The position numbers and the translations under genes are program-made. Below are positions 34,041-45,503 of a DNA stretch of 64,000 bases, in pieces; the stretch's first letter is position 1; each line of letters begins with the position of its first letter. Origin of the DNA: Atopsyche davidsoni (lineage: Eukaryota > Arthropoda > Insecta > Trichoptera > Hydrobiosidae); NCBI GenBank assembly GCA_022113835.1, contig JAILWY010000029.1, positions 1,436,001 to 1,500,000 of the forward strand, written 5' to 3'. Below the pieces are notes generated by a model. The model made no database searches and had not been told where the DNA came from. It saw only the letters and a list, made by a program, of their open reading frames with translations.

Positions 34041-36236
34041 ATGTTTTTGTTTAGACGACCATTTGAAATCGTCTTTTTGACCATACGTAAGTATAATATA
34101 ATATTTAACACAAACATATATTTTAAACAATTTTTTTGGAATTTCAGAAACACGATTTTTACAGTAGACTTAATTTTTTTTTCATTATTGACATACAGAT
34201 ATTTTTATTTTTATTTATTCTATCTTATCTCCTAGTGATTGGAATACCCGGGGAATGCAGTGAAAAAAATGACGAAAATGATAAGGGTGTGAATTTTTTT
34301 ATAAGAAGTTTAGGTGACCTTGCAAATAGAATAGTTGGAGGTAGGGAAGATGATATCTACAATAAACCTTATGTGTTGTATTACGATGGGAACTGTGGAG
34401 GAGTGATCTTGAACGAGCGTTGGGCCATCACCGCTGCACATTGCTCGTGAGTAATCCCATGGTTTTTATATGGTTTTCATCTTAAAGTCTTACTATGACG
34501 AGTCAATCTGCAACTATCAATATCACAATTACATCCAGATTTACAATATACCCCTTATAATACGTCGCTTTACTTAAGGGTCTTGCTACCTAACCTTGCT
34601 TGGTGTCTGCCACAAAAAAAGGACCGTTTTACCTGGCGAAATCGTGTCATTTAATAAATTTAATTGTCACTTTATTTTTCTATATCGAAAGGTAATTTTT
34701 TTTACACAGTATTAAAAAAACTATAAGTTATATTTACATATTTTTTACTATTAAATTAACGTCCATTTTCAGGGAAAAATAAAATCGTGAAGATGTTGAA
34801 AAATTGGATAAAATGCCGACTTTTCAAAACCAACGTTTGTTAAAGATTTTTTTTTTTTTAATTTTTAAAATAATGAATCGCACAGGGTTTATATTTAATC
34901 TTTTAATTCCAATTAAAAAAAAGACTTTTAAAAGTTTAGAACTCTGAGAACAGGGACATGACGAATCTCCAAATTCCGACACTTCAATCGGAAAAACACA
35001 TATTTATCATATTAAAAGTAAATTTACAAGAAATAAAAGAATATTTTGTTTGGAAAAAGGAGTGTATCTAACTTTTTGCATTTAAATTTTTTTTATTGGT
35101 GCAGTCGATTTTTCGAAAAACGGACCAGAAAATGATCAAAAAAACTCGAGTATGGGACTTAGGCCCTTAAGGTGTTATTTTTTCTTGGGTCTGTGAATCG
35201 AACCATATTTGTACTAAAGTTCTTACCTTTTGTTGTTTTAAGTGATCAAGGACAATACATAAGAGTTGGTGGGACCAACTTCGGGGACGGGATGAAGTAC
35301 TACATAAGTAAGCACATCATCCATCCAAATTTTAACTTCACCGTCAACCCTGCACCCTACGACTATGACTTCCAACTCCTGGAGATTGCAGAGCCCATAG
35401 CCTACTCCAGCAGAGTTGGTCCCATCCAGATAGGAACAGACGAAGATATCAAACTTGGTGATCTCGTAAGCATAGCTGGATTCGGCAGGATAGAAAGCAA
35501 TGTGAGTTTATCTTTAAACGTCATCTTTTTTTAAAATTTTGGCTTGCCGTCTATACAAGCAATCAATAATGTTTTTCATAGCCATAGCCTTTGTAGAGTA
35601 AAATCAATATAAAAATGTATGACTCGACCGTATAAACAATACAATTCGTCACAATCTCTGACGCACTAACTTCAATTGCACTTCAGGTTAATTATTAAAT
35701 CGATTTATTTTTAACCGTGTACTTTTTTTTTGAGATAAGTCTGTTTTATTCTTTGTAGGGACCAAGAACCCAGCGTCTGCGTTCTGTAGAACTGCCCATC
35801 ATCAGCATTGAGGAATGCTCCAAGGGTGACCACTACATATACCACATCATCACCGACACCATGTTCTGTGCCGGATATCCGGAAGGTGGCAAAGATGCCT
35901 GCCAGGTAATTTTTACGATTTTGGTATAGAGTGTTTTTGCTTTCTCAAGAAATCTTAAAAGAGATATATTCTTGTAGGTTTTGCTGCATTTTTCTGTAAA
36001 GTATATATGTATTATATATATAAATTATATTCATCTTTCAGGGTGACTCAGGTGGGCCAGTCACCATAAACGATCGCCTGGTGGGGTTGGTCTCCTTCGG
36101 GTACCAATGCGCCAGGCCCAACTCTCCGGGGGTGTTTTCAAGGCTGCCCATGGTGAAGAACTGGATCGAAGAAAATACCGGTTCATTAGAATATTTTGAA
36201 GAAGCCGAAAGCCACGAAGAAAGCCAGAAAAAATAG
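34041..36236 (+). CDS. Trypsin-like serine protease 2 (five coding exons, 285 aa)
   Basis: Paralogue of the protease ending 660 bp upstream, same strand. Coding exons: 34041-34086, 34236-34446, 35243-35501, 35759-35905, 36042-36236; introns are GT-AG with the same phases (1, 2, 0, 0) as the neighbour, so the pair arose by tandem duplication of an intact gene. Exon 1 plus the start of exon 2 gives a clear hydrophobic signal peptide (MFLFRRPFEIVFLTIL) followed by a short acidic propeptide. Activation site R47/IVGG. Triad: His84 (ITAAHC), Asp128 (DYDFQLL), Ser224 (GDSGGP); Asp218 marks trypsin-like specificity, and the SFGYQCARPNSPGVF stretch is standard trypsin core. It differs from the neighbour by a charged C-terminal tail (EYFEEAESHEESQKK). 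Intron 2 (34447-35242) is enlarged by a TTAA-flanked 589-bp MITE. The start is the only ATG giving a leader in frame with a GTAAGT donor. Confidence 0.93.
34578..35166 (+). mobile_element. TTAA-family (piggyBac-like) MITE, 589 bp, in protease 2 intron 2
   Basis: Flanked by TTAA at 34574-34577 and 35167-35170. Ends read GGGTCTTGCTACC and, inverted, GGGCCTAAGTCCC, so they are imperfect terminal inverted repeats. The interior matches the copies at 45504 (same 589-bp length) and 49604. No open frame of note, so it is non-autonomous. About 28 bp to its left (34549-34573) are also shared with the 45504 copy, so the true left border could lie further out. Sense relative to the gene. Confidence 0.7.
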
Positions 36237-36357
36237 ATAAAACACAATTAACTCTTAAAACTACAAGACTACATCTTTCTCTAATCAACAGAAATTAATT
36301 TTCCACTGTAGTATAAAAATTCAACGGCTTGTGAGCATTTACCAATTTTTACAGGAA

Positions 36358-36385
36358 AATAAAATTTATACAAATACACAATAAA
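36358..36385 (+). promoter_or_regulatory. two poly(A) signals, protease 2
   Basis: AATAAA occurs at 36358-36363 and again at 36380-36385, 122 and 144 bp past the TAG of protease 2. Either would end a short 3' UTR. Confidence 0.65.
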
Positions 36386-36660
36386 CTTTATTATAAATTT
36401 TTTCTAAAATTTACAACGATCGTGTGTTTTATTTTATACGTGTTTTAATATATTTGCAGCAATTGAAATTCCTGTTTATTTTTACCACCAAAGATACATT
36501 TTAAGCAATTTAAGTGAATAGATAATCGCTGTTCAAATCTTGCATTCAGTTTTAAATGCAGTAAATATCTTTTTATGATCATTATTTACCATCATGGATA
36601 AGTACTATTATTTTTAAAAATATATAATTAAAATGCTACATATGCCAATCATTTATATCA

Positions 36661-37125
36661 TAGGCTCCCAAACTATTTTATCCCGTCGATCCCTTTTCGA
36701 GTTTTCCCGTTTTTTGTAGACCCCTGCCTTGCTATTATTGAACTTTTATAAAATTCATCAACTTCAAACATATTTTTGACATCTGATATACAGGGTGCGC
36801 CATATTTTATGTCGGTATGTAAACATTAAATATCTTTGACATTTATTAATTGATTGACTTGAGTAAACATGTTTTGAAACATTAATTTAATACAATTTTA
36901 ACCATGCTTCACATTGTTAAACAACGCGCCGAAATAGTGACGCTGTACATTGAAAATAGTCGTTCAGTTGTGTTAACTCAACGTGCATATCGTGGCCAAT
37001 GTCCATTCTTGTAGATTTCCATTTATAGTTAGTGGACCCCCAAATTAAATTTTTCGCTGTTATCGACCCCTTGCAGGGTAGAATCAACCCTTGGGGGTCG
37101 ATATTGACCATTTTGGGAACCCATG
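36661..37125 (-). mobile_element. hAT relic, inverted, with nested Tc1/mariner fragment
   Basis: Ends ATAGGCTCCCAAA and TTTTGGGAACCCATG are inverted hAT termini. 37025-37110 is the reverse of 8285-8365, and 36690-36785 is the reverse of the other element end. The transposase part is gone, replaced by a Tc1/mariner-like fragment at 36788-37018. Confidence 0.65.
36788..37018 (+). mobile_element. Tc1/mariner-like transposon fragment
   Basis: Starts TACAGGGTGCGCCATATTTT, a typical terminal repeat, and carries 37 codons (36904-37014) beginning MLHIVKQRAEIVTLYIENSR and continuing SVVLTQRAYR to a stop. That is the N-terminal helix-turn-helix region of a mariner-like transposase group in insects. 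Truncated; nested in the surrounding hAT relic. Confidence 0.6.
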
Positions 37126-37505
37126 ATCTATATAGACTTCTGAGTCGATATAAAATTTGCAGAATGGTTCAAATGCCATGACGAAAATTGAGTATAAGGC
37201 TTTGCACGCTAAGAGCTGTTTTACGGCAATCAATTTTTAACCATTTTGGGAACCCATGATCAATATAGACTTCTAAGTCGATATAAAATATGCAGAATGG
37301 TTCCAATGCCATGACGAAAATTGAGTATAAGGCTTTGCACGCTTAAAGCTGTTTTACGGCAATCAATTTTTAACCATTTTGGGAACCCATGATCAATATA
37401 GACTTCTGAGTCGATGTAAAATATGCAGAATGGTTCCAATGCCATGTAAATTGAGTATAAGGCTTTGCACGCTAAAAGGCGTTTTACGGCAATCAATTTT
37501 TAAAA
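37111..37505. repeat. Tandem triplication, 133-bp unit
   Basis: Three near-identical units starting TTTTGGGAACCCATGATC at 37111, 37244 and 37377. Each unit contains the hAT terminus plus about 115 bp of flank (AGACTTCTRAGTCGATRTAAA, then GGCTTTGCACGCT). The minus frame 37260-37496 is open only because of the repeat. Confidence 0.85.
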
Positions 37506-37589
37506 CAAATTCAAAAGTAATTGAAATTAACATTAATTATTTACAGTAGTGAAAAATGGTTTAATAATTTAATAAATTATTTCAGTCGC

Positions 37590-37810
37590 TTCGAATGCAA
37601 TCCGCCGAGTATGCTGGGTGGTAGCAGCGAGTATTTTCAGCTGCAGGCTTGCATATTCTGCACAGGGGTTGCATTTCCTGCAGCGCCCCTTCCCTGGTAG
37701 TCATGGCTACTACGCGCATGCGCTCTGCCCGTGCAAGCCTCCACCGGAAGTATCCTGAAAAATGTGAAAACTGCACAGCCTGCACGCGTGCGCGCCGGAG
37801 TCTGCATTAT
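37590..37810. promoter_or_regulatory. CpG-rich island with NRF1 site
   Basis: GCGCATGCGC at 37714-37723, with repeated TGCACAGCCTGCA-type words shared with the island at 4900-4960. It begins just after TTATTTCAG (37578). Confidence 0.4.
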
Positions 37811-38421
37811 CGATTTTATTATACTCGCATATATTAATATTTATTTAATACACACACGCTTGGGCGAATACGCATTTAACTGCAAATCGAACACAGATAC
37901 ACGTTTACAAATATTATATATACTTGTTTGAATAAATATACATTTAACACAATCACTGTTTATGCGAATACACATTTCGCATAACACATAAAACTTACTA
38001 CGTTTCGATTGCAGATTTTGAGTTTCCGGAGCACAACGGGCTGTTTTATAAGTTCAAAATTCGGGTGCAATTATCATTCACAAATAACTGCATCCGATTT
38101 TCGGCATTACTAAAATGGCGAATTTACACGTATTTGCTGTTAATTCATATTATTTGGTATGCGCTACGTCATATAAGCTCGTGTATATATACGTGTACCT
38201 TTTGAGGTTCTATGGTAACCATCGATTCACTCATGAAACGAAGAGAAAAATACACGATTTTTACATAATATAGGAAAGGTTCAAGCCAGCAACTTGCTTG
38301 ATTTTTTGAGTGATTTTTTTGAGTGATTTTTTCACGTGAGCAAGTATTTGAGTCGTTATAAGCAATACTTGTTTCAAGTGTTGCTGAAATATATTTTGTA
38401 CTGTACAATCATGTCTTTAGT

Positions 38422-38490
38422 ATGGCAGAATTTCTTACCGATTTATTCAGTGCATGTCATTTTTATGGAACAAAGCCTAGAACAGAGCAG
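38422..38490 (+). CDS. Candidate first coding exon with strong donor
   Basis: ATG followed by 23 codons (MAEFLTDLFSACHFYGTKPR...) ending CAG/GTAGGT. The overlapping frame from ATG 38411 is also open to the same donor. No matching second exon was found, so it could be non-coding or fortuitous. Confidence 0.2.
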
Positions 38491-38924
38491 GTAGGTTGGG
38501 TTTGATAATAATTTCAGTTGGCTTGTATAGCCTGGAGGCTGAGGGGTGGCAGGTTAGGTTATGTCCGGTGAGTTCACCCTGATATCTGCCTCGGGGCTGG
38601 TCGCCGATGACGCGATTGGGGGAAATAGCAATCTAACTGGATTTCCTTGACTAATCAACTTATTAACGTCAGAACGCCACGCACACCCCATGCACCCCCA
38701 TACACCACCATCCACCCCCCTAGATGAAACAGAATTCACTACGGTTAAGTGAAACGCCAACACCTCCAGCAGTAATACGCGAATTAAGGGCAATACCTAT
38801 GCAAGTCGGTAATCGGTGGCGTGGGGTGATTTCAACATCAAGGCAAGCCGTTTCACATATAAGTATACAAAAAATATTTTTAACAGAAATTTTTATCCAC
38901 GCCACCGAAGTCTATAGATATTTT

Positions 38925-39000
38925 TCAACTGGATTCGAACCCCAGACTCCAAGATCAGTTCACGAGGTTGCTGATCACTTTACCACCAGGTGGACCACTG
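38925..39000 (-). repeat. tRNA-derived SINE head, different family
   Basis: Minus strand: A-box-like CACCTGGTGGTAAAGTGATC and B-box GGTTCGAATCC about 45 nt apart, then an A-rich tail. The + frame that crosses it (38724-39053) is not a gene. Confidence 0.6.
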
Positions 39001-40222
39001 CTGTATATGAAAATTGTGGTATAGGTACGTTATATGAAAGGGGTGGCCCGTGAGAAGAGGGGATGCAAAATTTTAGCATTTAAACGAATTTGAACGCAAC
39101 GCCAATATTTACGCACAGTGGTAGCTAATTTGAGGTAATTATAAATAAATTAAATTGTAGTTTATTGATTTAAGAGCTTCGACGCCACTGTGTGTTTTGT
39201 ACTAATGGAAAATGTAATGCATCGTTTTATGATTCAATTTATAAAGAATAAAAATATGCAATGAAAGAATTGATTTTATTGACAAATCAAATCATATATT
39301 TCTTTAAAAAAATAAAAATGAAATAAAAACATTTATTTTAACACAATAAACACAATTTTTATATAATTAGGTAATTTAAATATAACGTTAATTATTTCTA
39401 TTAGGAATTAATGCACTAATGTATTGCATTAAATATTATCATATGGTGTGTTTTTTTTGTGATTTTAAGTTATTAATTTGTTATAAAATGAAATTATTAA
39501 TAAACACGTTAATATGCAATTACTATGTTTCAAAAGACTAAGGAGAAATTCTGTGACAGAGGTAAATATTTTCGTATTGTTATGTATCAAAAAACAATAA
39601 AATCCCCCTTGATTCTCAAATAAAAATTTATAAATAATATTACAAATTCAATAATATAATTTAATTTTTATTTATAGTAGTTATATTATATGTATAATTG
39701 CTTGTAAATATAAATTATTCGTTGATAATGCAAGTTACTGCCATCTAAGGTCAGATTTGCTTACCTCTTTCACAAAGTAAAGTCGCATTTACACCAGAAA
39801 CTAAAAAGCACGGTTTGCGTCTGAGATAAAACATATCCAATAGTATTATTATATATAAAATAAATTGGAAATTTAATTAACATAATACAATAAAAAAAAA
39901 TATTAATTCAATGTTCAAACAATACTGTATATAAATTTTTTTATTTAAAATATAATTATTATTATTTTGTTTGTCTCACAATGTTTTAATTTTCGGTTTT
40001 GTGTTACAAATACAAAAGAATTATTATTTTAAAGCTTAATATAATTATATATTATATTCCAAAATACTTATATAAAAAATTAAATATTTTAATATTTAAT
40101 TAGGCGTCAACGAATTTCATATATTTACGTTATTATCGAAGATATTATTTTGAAAAAATATCTTTATGTTAAGGGTAATATTTAAAAGCAATATAAGATA
40201 ACCGATTGGCCTTGCCTCACAA

Positions 40223-40230
40223 TATAAAAG
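40223..40230 (+). promoter_or_regulatory. TATA-box candidate
   Basis: TATAAAAG with an inverted CCAAT box (GATTGG) about 20 bp upstream. No convincing gene follows (the 40353-40547 frame is weak). Confidence 0.25.
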
Positions 40231-41124
40231 AAAGCCTCTGACGTGACCGACGACCAGCCATTTACCAAAACTCACGTATGGTATTATATATTCTTACAGT
40301 GGATATCCCACCCTTATATTAATGTTTACATTTTTATTTTCTAATTCGATTCTTGATGAAATTTCCGACTACCCCTCAAGTCATCGTCAGACTTGAAAAG
40401 TGTAATCTCATAGTTTTTCTGCTTTTTATATATAAAGCTAAAATCTCAGTCATGTGTGTACTTGCCTTTAAATCAACTTATTGTTTAACGTATACTCACA
40501 TATATCTAGGGTACGTTTTCTTCATCCCTCTAAAGGTATTTTCTTAAAACAATTTAGCATTAGATTCCTTCACATTAGGCAGGGTAGCTCCGCACTCTTC
40601 GAGCCTCCATAATGGCGTCGATTTATTTTGATTATACACCCAAGACGAACGATTAGACTCGATCATTAATCCAGCCCGGACCGTCTCACCCTCTCCCAGA
40701 TGAACAACCTTACAAAACTACCCTTCGTTCACGTTCCATCCCTTAGCGAGCGAGATAATTGCTTCAAACTCCAATTTAGAAGCAGATTTTTCTTGCGACT
40801 CCGACATCGATTAAAGAGAAATAATTTTATATGTGTTTTTAAACTATTTAAGAAACTTCTCTTAACCAAACCTTAATTGTTGGAAATTAAACTCTTTATA
40901 AATTGCGACCGTTTCAGGTTAAAAATTAAAATTGCGTATATTTTAAAGAAAACTTCATTTATGTGAAAATGGTTTTTATTTCATTGAAAAAACTTTTTTC
41001 AAGATATGGCTTTCTTCATATTTTTTTATAACATCTTTAAAATATAGAATTTGATTTATTATAAAATTATATACAATGACTTGGTTACAATTTTTAATCT
41101 AACTGGATTCTGTTTTTATTATGT

Positions 41125-41304
41125 TTCAGCAGAAGCAAATAATGCATGAGCATTATTCATTAGTACTACATACATTTATATTAATAATTTATTGTATAAA
41201 TACGTTATTTACAATATACACAAATCTCAAAGTAAAATATAATAGATATAATAGATATAATATTTAATTTTAGACACAAAAAGACTATATACGAGTATAT
41301 TGAA

Positions 41305-41351
<47 letters not shown>

Positions 41352-41507
41352 TTGAATAAAATACTTGAGTGATTTTCCACATTTTTATTTTTATTAGTGA
41401 CCGGTTTCGCCAATCTTTCACGTTGGCATTATCAAACAGAGTGATCACTCAAGTATTTTATTTAAAAATATTAAAATGGAATCCACCAAGTACTCTGTCA
41501 AAAATAT

Positions 41508-41567
<60 letters not shown>

Positions 41568-41904
41568 TGATAATTACGAACTTTAAAAATATATTTTACA
41601 GGGGCGTATTTAAAACGTCGTTTGATTAAGTATTTTACAAAACTCCAATAAGCAGTAGCAAATAACGCATAGGCATTATTTACATTTATATATATTCATT
41701 ATTACTACATACATTTATTGTATAAATACGTTATTTACTATATACACAAAATATAATATATATCATTATTTAATTATAGACACAAAAAAAGCAGGTTTCA
41801 AAGTATGTTTATCTACTGCATATATGAAAAAAAATTATGTTGCTGAATTTACGTCATAATAAATTTGAATATACCTTCTGCTATATATTTTGAATATGTC
41901 TATA

Positions 41905-41940
<36 letters not shown>

Positions 41941-42737
41941 TGACAATTACGAACTTTAATAATATATTTTACAGGGGCGTATTTAAAACGTCGTTTGATT
42001 AAGTATTTTACAAAACTCCAATAAGCAGTAGCAAATAACGCATAGGCATTATTTACATTTATATATATTCATTATTACTACATACATTTATTGTATAAAT
42101 ACGTTATTTACTATATACACAAAATATAATATATATCATTATTTAATTATAGACACAAAAAAAGCAAGTTTCAAAGTATGTTTATCTACTGCATATATGA
42201 AAAAAAATTATGTTGCTGAATTTACGTCATAATAAATTTGAATATACCTTCTGCTATATATTTTGAATATGTCTATATATTTATATATATATAAATATGA
42301 CAATTACGAACTTTAATAATATATTTTACAGGGGCGTATTTAAAACGTCGTTTGATTAAGTATTTTACAAAACTCCAATAAGCAGTAGCAAATAACGCAT
42401 AGGCATTATTTACATTTATATATATTCATTATTACTACATACATTTATTGTATAAATACGTTATTTACTATATACACAAAATATAATATATATCATTATT
42501 TAATTATAGACACAAAAAAAGCAAGTTTCAAAGTATGTTTATCTACTGCATATATGAAAAAAAATTATGTTGCTGAATTTACGTCATAATAAATTTGAAT
42601 ATACCTTCTGCTATATATTTTGAATATGTCTATATATTTATATATATATAAATATGACAATTACGAACTTTAATAATATATTTTACAGGGGCGTATTTAA
42701 AACGTCGTTTGATTAAGTATTTTACAAAACTCCAATA
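41125..42737. repeat. Tandem array, 357-bp unit
   Basis: Units begin CAGGGGCGTATTTAAAACGT with GGGGCG at 41601, 41974, 42331 and 42688 (spacings 373, 357, 357). The second and third units are essentially identical; the first differs slightly and has a longer (TA)n. The fourth is cut after about 50 bp at 42737, where a GC-rich island starts. A diverged unit lies at 41125-41300. Each unit has a (TA)n tract. Confidence 0.9.
41355..41512. repeat. Family B dispersed copy with intact arms, inside (TA)n
   Basis: Arms AAAATACTTGAGTGAT (about 41360) and ATCACTCAAGTATTTT (about 41444) enclose the GTGACCGGTTTCGCCAAT core; the ATGGAATCCACCAAGTACTC tail follows. It sits between two long (TA)n runs and interrupts the tandem array region. 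Confidence 0.8.
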
Positions 42738-43345
42738 ATCCTCAACCCCCGATGGCTTCCCCGAGCACCTGGGGCGGTCCGCGCCCCCTCCAGCCTCCAC
42801 CCCTGGGGGTGAACTCTTCTTCTTATTCCTCTCTTCTCCTTCGACTTTGGAAAGTACCGAACGAAATGGCAAAAGAGACCGGGCGAGTTCTCGCCACGGG
42901 CGTCTCGTGAGGAGGGCGGATACCTTTTTCGGGTGGTATTAAAAAAAAAACATGCAAATATTTTTAATAAAGCTGCCTGCATTTAATTACAGGCCAATTT
43001 ATATAAAATATTTATATATGGTAATAAATAAATTTCATGCACCACTGAGCTGTTTTAACATTTATAACAAAAAAAAAAAATTATTTTCAATATACAGCCA
43101 AATGAAATTTTATACAAATACGCATCAAAGAAAATCACATATTTTTGTAATACACTGCGTAAATTTTTAAATTTTTTTTTTGACCTCGCCCCACGCGCCG
43201 CCCTCGCGCTCGCCGTAGAGAACGAGTGCAGAAGAAGATCTCTCCTTCCTTCTTCTTATTATTCTAATTTCTCTCCAGTAATGTTTTATGCGCGACAGTG
43301 TGGGGGCGGATCCAGTGGCGCGCGAATTCCCGATAAACACCGCTG
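42738..43345. other. GC islands around an AT-rich gap
   Basis: 42738-42935 starts exactly where the 357-bp array is truncated. 43185-43345 follows a strong pyrimidine tract ending TTTCTCTCCAG (43279) and contains GGGGGCGGATCCAGTGG, a hAT-end-like word. Open minus frames at 42630-42982 are unrecognised. Confidence 0.3.
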
Positions 43346-43521
43346 CCGCATTAATTTTTTAAAAACATTTTATTGTTACAATTATTAAACACATCTGTAT
43401 CATACATATATACATATAGTTTGACATAACTTTAATATTTATGCCAAGATTCGACATCAATTCTTTCATTCAAAAGTCATTTTTATTGCTGATTGCTTAC
43501 AACACTTTTGCGAATTTTATT

Positions 43522-43728
43522 TCAGTGTACTGTTTTTTTTTTTTTTTTTTTTTGTATTTTAATTAATAAAAATAATTTTGGCCACCACGCACGCCCCTGC
43601 AAATTGGAATAATGAAATTCCCCATAGCCGGAGAAGCGCCGGGAGGGGCGCGCTGGCCAGTCGGAGAAACTTGGTCTACCTGGATCATTTCTATAGATCA
43701 TACCTGCAATAAAACACACTTTATACAC
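43522..43728 (-). other. GC island, possible minus exon
   Basis: On the minus strand an acceptor TTTTATTGCAG (43704) precedes MIYRNDPGRPSFSDWPARPS and continues open beyond 43600. No donor is obvious. Unrecognised. Confidence 0.18.
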
Positions 43729-44052
43729 AGATTTTATTTTTATATTAATTTTAAGGCAGTTGACTTGAATAATTTATATTAAAAATACTGAAATTTCAGT
43801 TTAAAACGTCGTAAGGTAAGTAGTGAAAACCTCAATTGCTTCTACACCCAAGAAACCATATCAATTTATAAGAACTGCCTTTGAAACCTGCATATATATA
43901 TATAACACAAATTCGCATTGTTTAATCGTTTATTCAAAAGAAGTTTCACTTCATAAAAAAAAAGAAGCAGACGAACGAGATTCCAATTGACACGACACAA
44001 CCAACACATTGAATTCCATCACGACCACAGCCGCAACAAGAAACCCGCGACG

Positions 44053-44170
44053 GGGTTGGGGGAGGGGGAGGGGGAGGGGGGAGGGGGGAGGGGGGAGGGG
44101 GGTGCGGGGATTTAATAGCATTGAAAATTCCAAGATGGCCGCCCCCCCCTCACCCCCCCCCCCCCCCCCG
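44053..44170. other. G-tract/C-tract island with central YY1-like site
   Basis: 44053-44108 is a run of GGGGA-type tracts (many G-quadruplex options on +). 44141-44168 is almost all C. Between them lies CCAAGATGGCCGCC (44131-44143). The frames open here on both strands (44009-44293 +, 43951-44181 -) are low-complexity. Confidence 0.7.
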
Positions 44171-44290
44171 CGGGAGAACAAAAGCCTTGCGAGAGTCCGA
44201 GAAGAGACGATGACTTTTTCTTCGGCGCCTTCTCCCTCTGACGCCCGGGGAAAGGGTATCGCCTTTCTCGCTCTAACACCGCTGTTGAAA

Positions 44291-44980
44291 TAAACTTAAA
44301 TATATAATATTTCTAGTGTGACCGGTGAACTTTTGTAAAAAAAATATTTCACTATCGAAAAAATCTATTCACACGTAGCGACACTTTTTTTTTTTTGTAA
44401 CAAAGCGGTACAAAAAAAAAACCTGAAATTATATGAGATACCCGATACCTAAGATATAAAATAAATATTTTTTTAAATATGACACCAAAATTAAAGGCAC
44501 GATAACGTACCATATTTCTGTGAGCATTTTGTCACAAGGCAAAAGCGCTTACAAACAAACTCATCGTAATATCCTAGAGAGCCTGTTGTGGATGAACTCT
44601 ATTCTATACGAAATGCAGCATTTCATAATAATAATAACATAGAATGCCTGATTTTTTTATTTTACACTTCAGTAATAGATTATCGGAAATCATTTAAAAA
44701 TAATCATGTACGTGTCCGGAATTTATAACTACTAGACTACAGATTTCGTTACTATTTTGGTTGGGCTAGGTTAGAGTGACCGAACAACGGTTGGAATAGT
44801 TTTATCAAAACTGGCTGATTACATAGTTTTTAAATATCTCGACTTATACTTCTATGAGTTATAAATTCGCATTTGAATAAAAACGTCGGCGTACGTATTC
44901 TGAAAACTTTTAAAGAGCCCAACAAAAAGTGTCTGGCAGGCGTTGCCAAGAAGTTTGCGCTCATTGCATAACGATTATAT
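44291..44980. other. AT-rich, nothing seen
   Basis: No supported feature. Confidence 0.5.
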
Positions 44981-44982
44981 CC

Positions 44983-45070
44983 GCGGCCGCCACTGGATAT
45001 GTGCGTCTCGCTCGCTCGCATTACTAGCGCGGGGCAGAAAGAGACGGCGCTAGCCAGTGGCGGCGCGGCC
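44983..45070. promoter_or_regulatory. GC island forming an inverted repeat
   Basis: CCGCCACTGG (44987-44996) pairs with CCAGTGGCGG (45054-45063), with GCGTCTC/GAGACGGCGC inside. Nested CTCGCTCGCTCG. Promoter-like. Confidence 0.35.
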
Positions 45071-45503
45071 GGTGGATTTTCCGTTTACTTCTTATTCTCT
45101 CTTTTGCTTGGCACTTTCTGGAATCCGCAGTGGCGTCGCGGGCAGAAATATTACTGTATTATTTTTTTTTTAATTTTTTTTACTAGAAACTCTTTCGAAT
45201 TGCATTTTTATTTTTGTCTTTTGCTTTTGTGGCGGAACAGGAAAAAATGTAGTTTTTCTTCAACGCCTTTTTTGGTAGAGGCAATCTTCCAGATTGTATT
45301 CTAGAAGGTGGCTTGGGACAAGGGATGTTGATGTTTGGAAGGAGTGGGCGAGGTCGATGATCACCTCGTGGATCGTCATGGTGTTTGTATCCCTGATCGA
45401 ATTGCATGACGCATGTTTTTTTAGAGCATAGGTTCCCGGAGTGGTCAATGTCGACCACTAATGGATTAACAATGTACCCCTTATAATACGTCGCTTTACT
45501 TAA

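Larger units (their letters stand above)
37811..41124. other. AT-rich with islands at 38520-38725 and 40560-40815
   Basis: The island at 40560-40815 has unusually high complexity and starts after CACATTAGGCAG, with a frame reading GSSALFEPP to stop; it could be an exon end or enhancer. 38520-38725 is C-rich at its right end. 39000-40200 shows nothing. Confidence 0.4.

Noticed and set aside
30892..36236. Hox or other known gene cluster identity for the window
   Set aside because: Island motifs are reminiscent of regulatory landscapes, but no homeobox or other diagnostic exon is present.
38724..39053. 109-codon + frame
   Set aside because: Crosses a C-rich island and a minus-strand tRNA-like SINE, so the peptide is composite.
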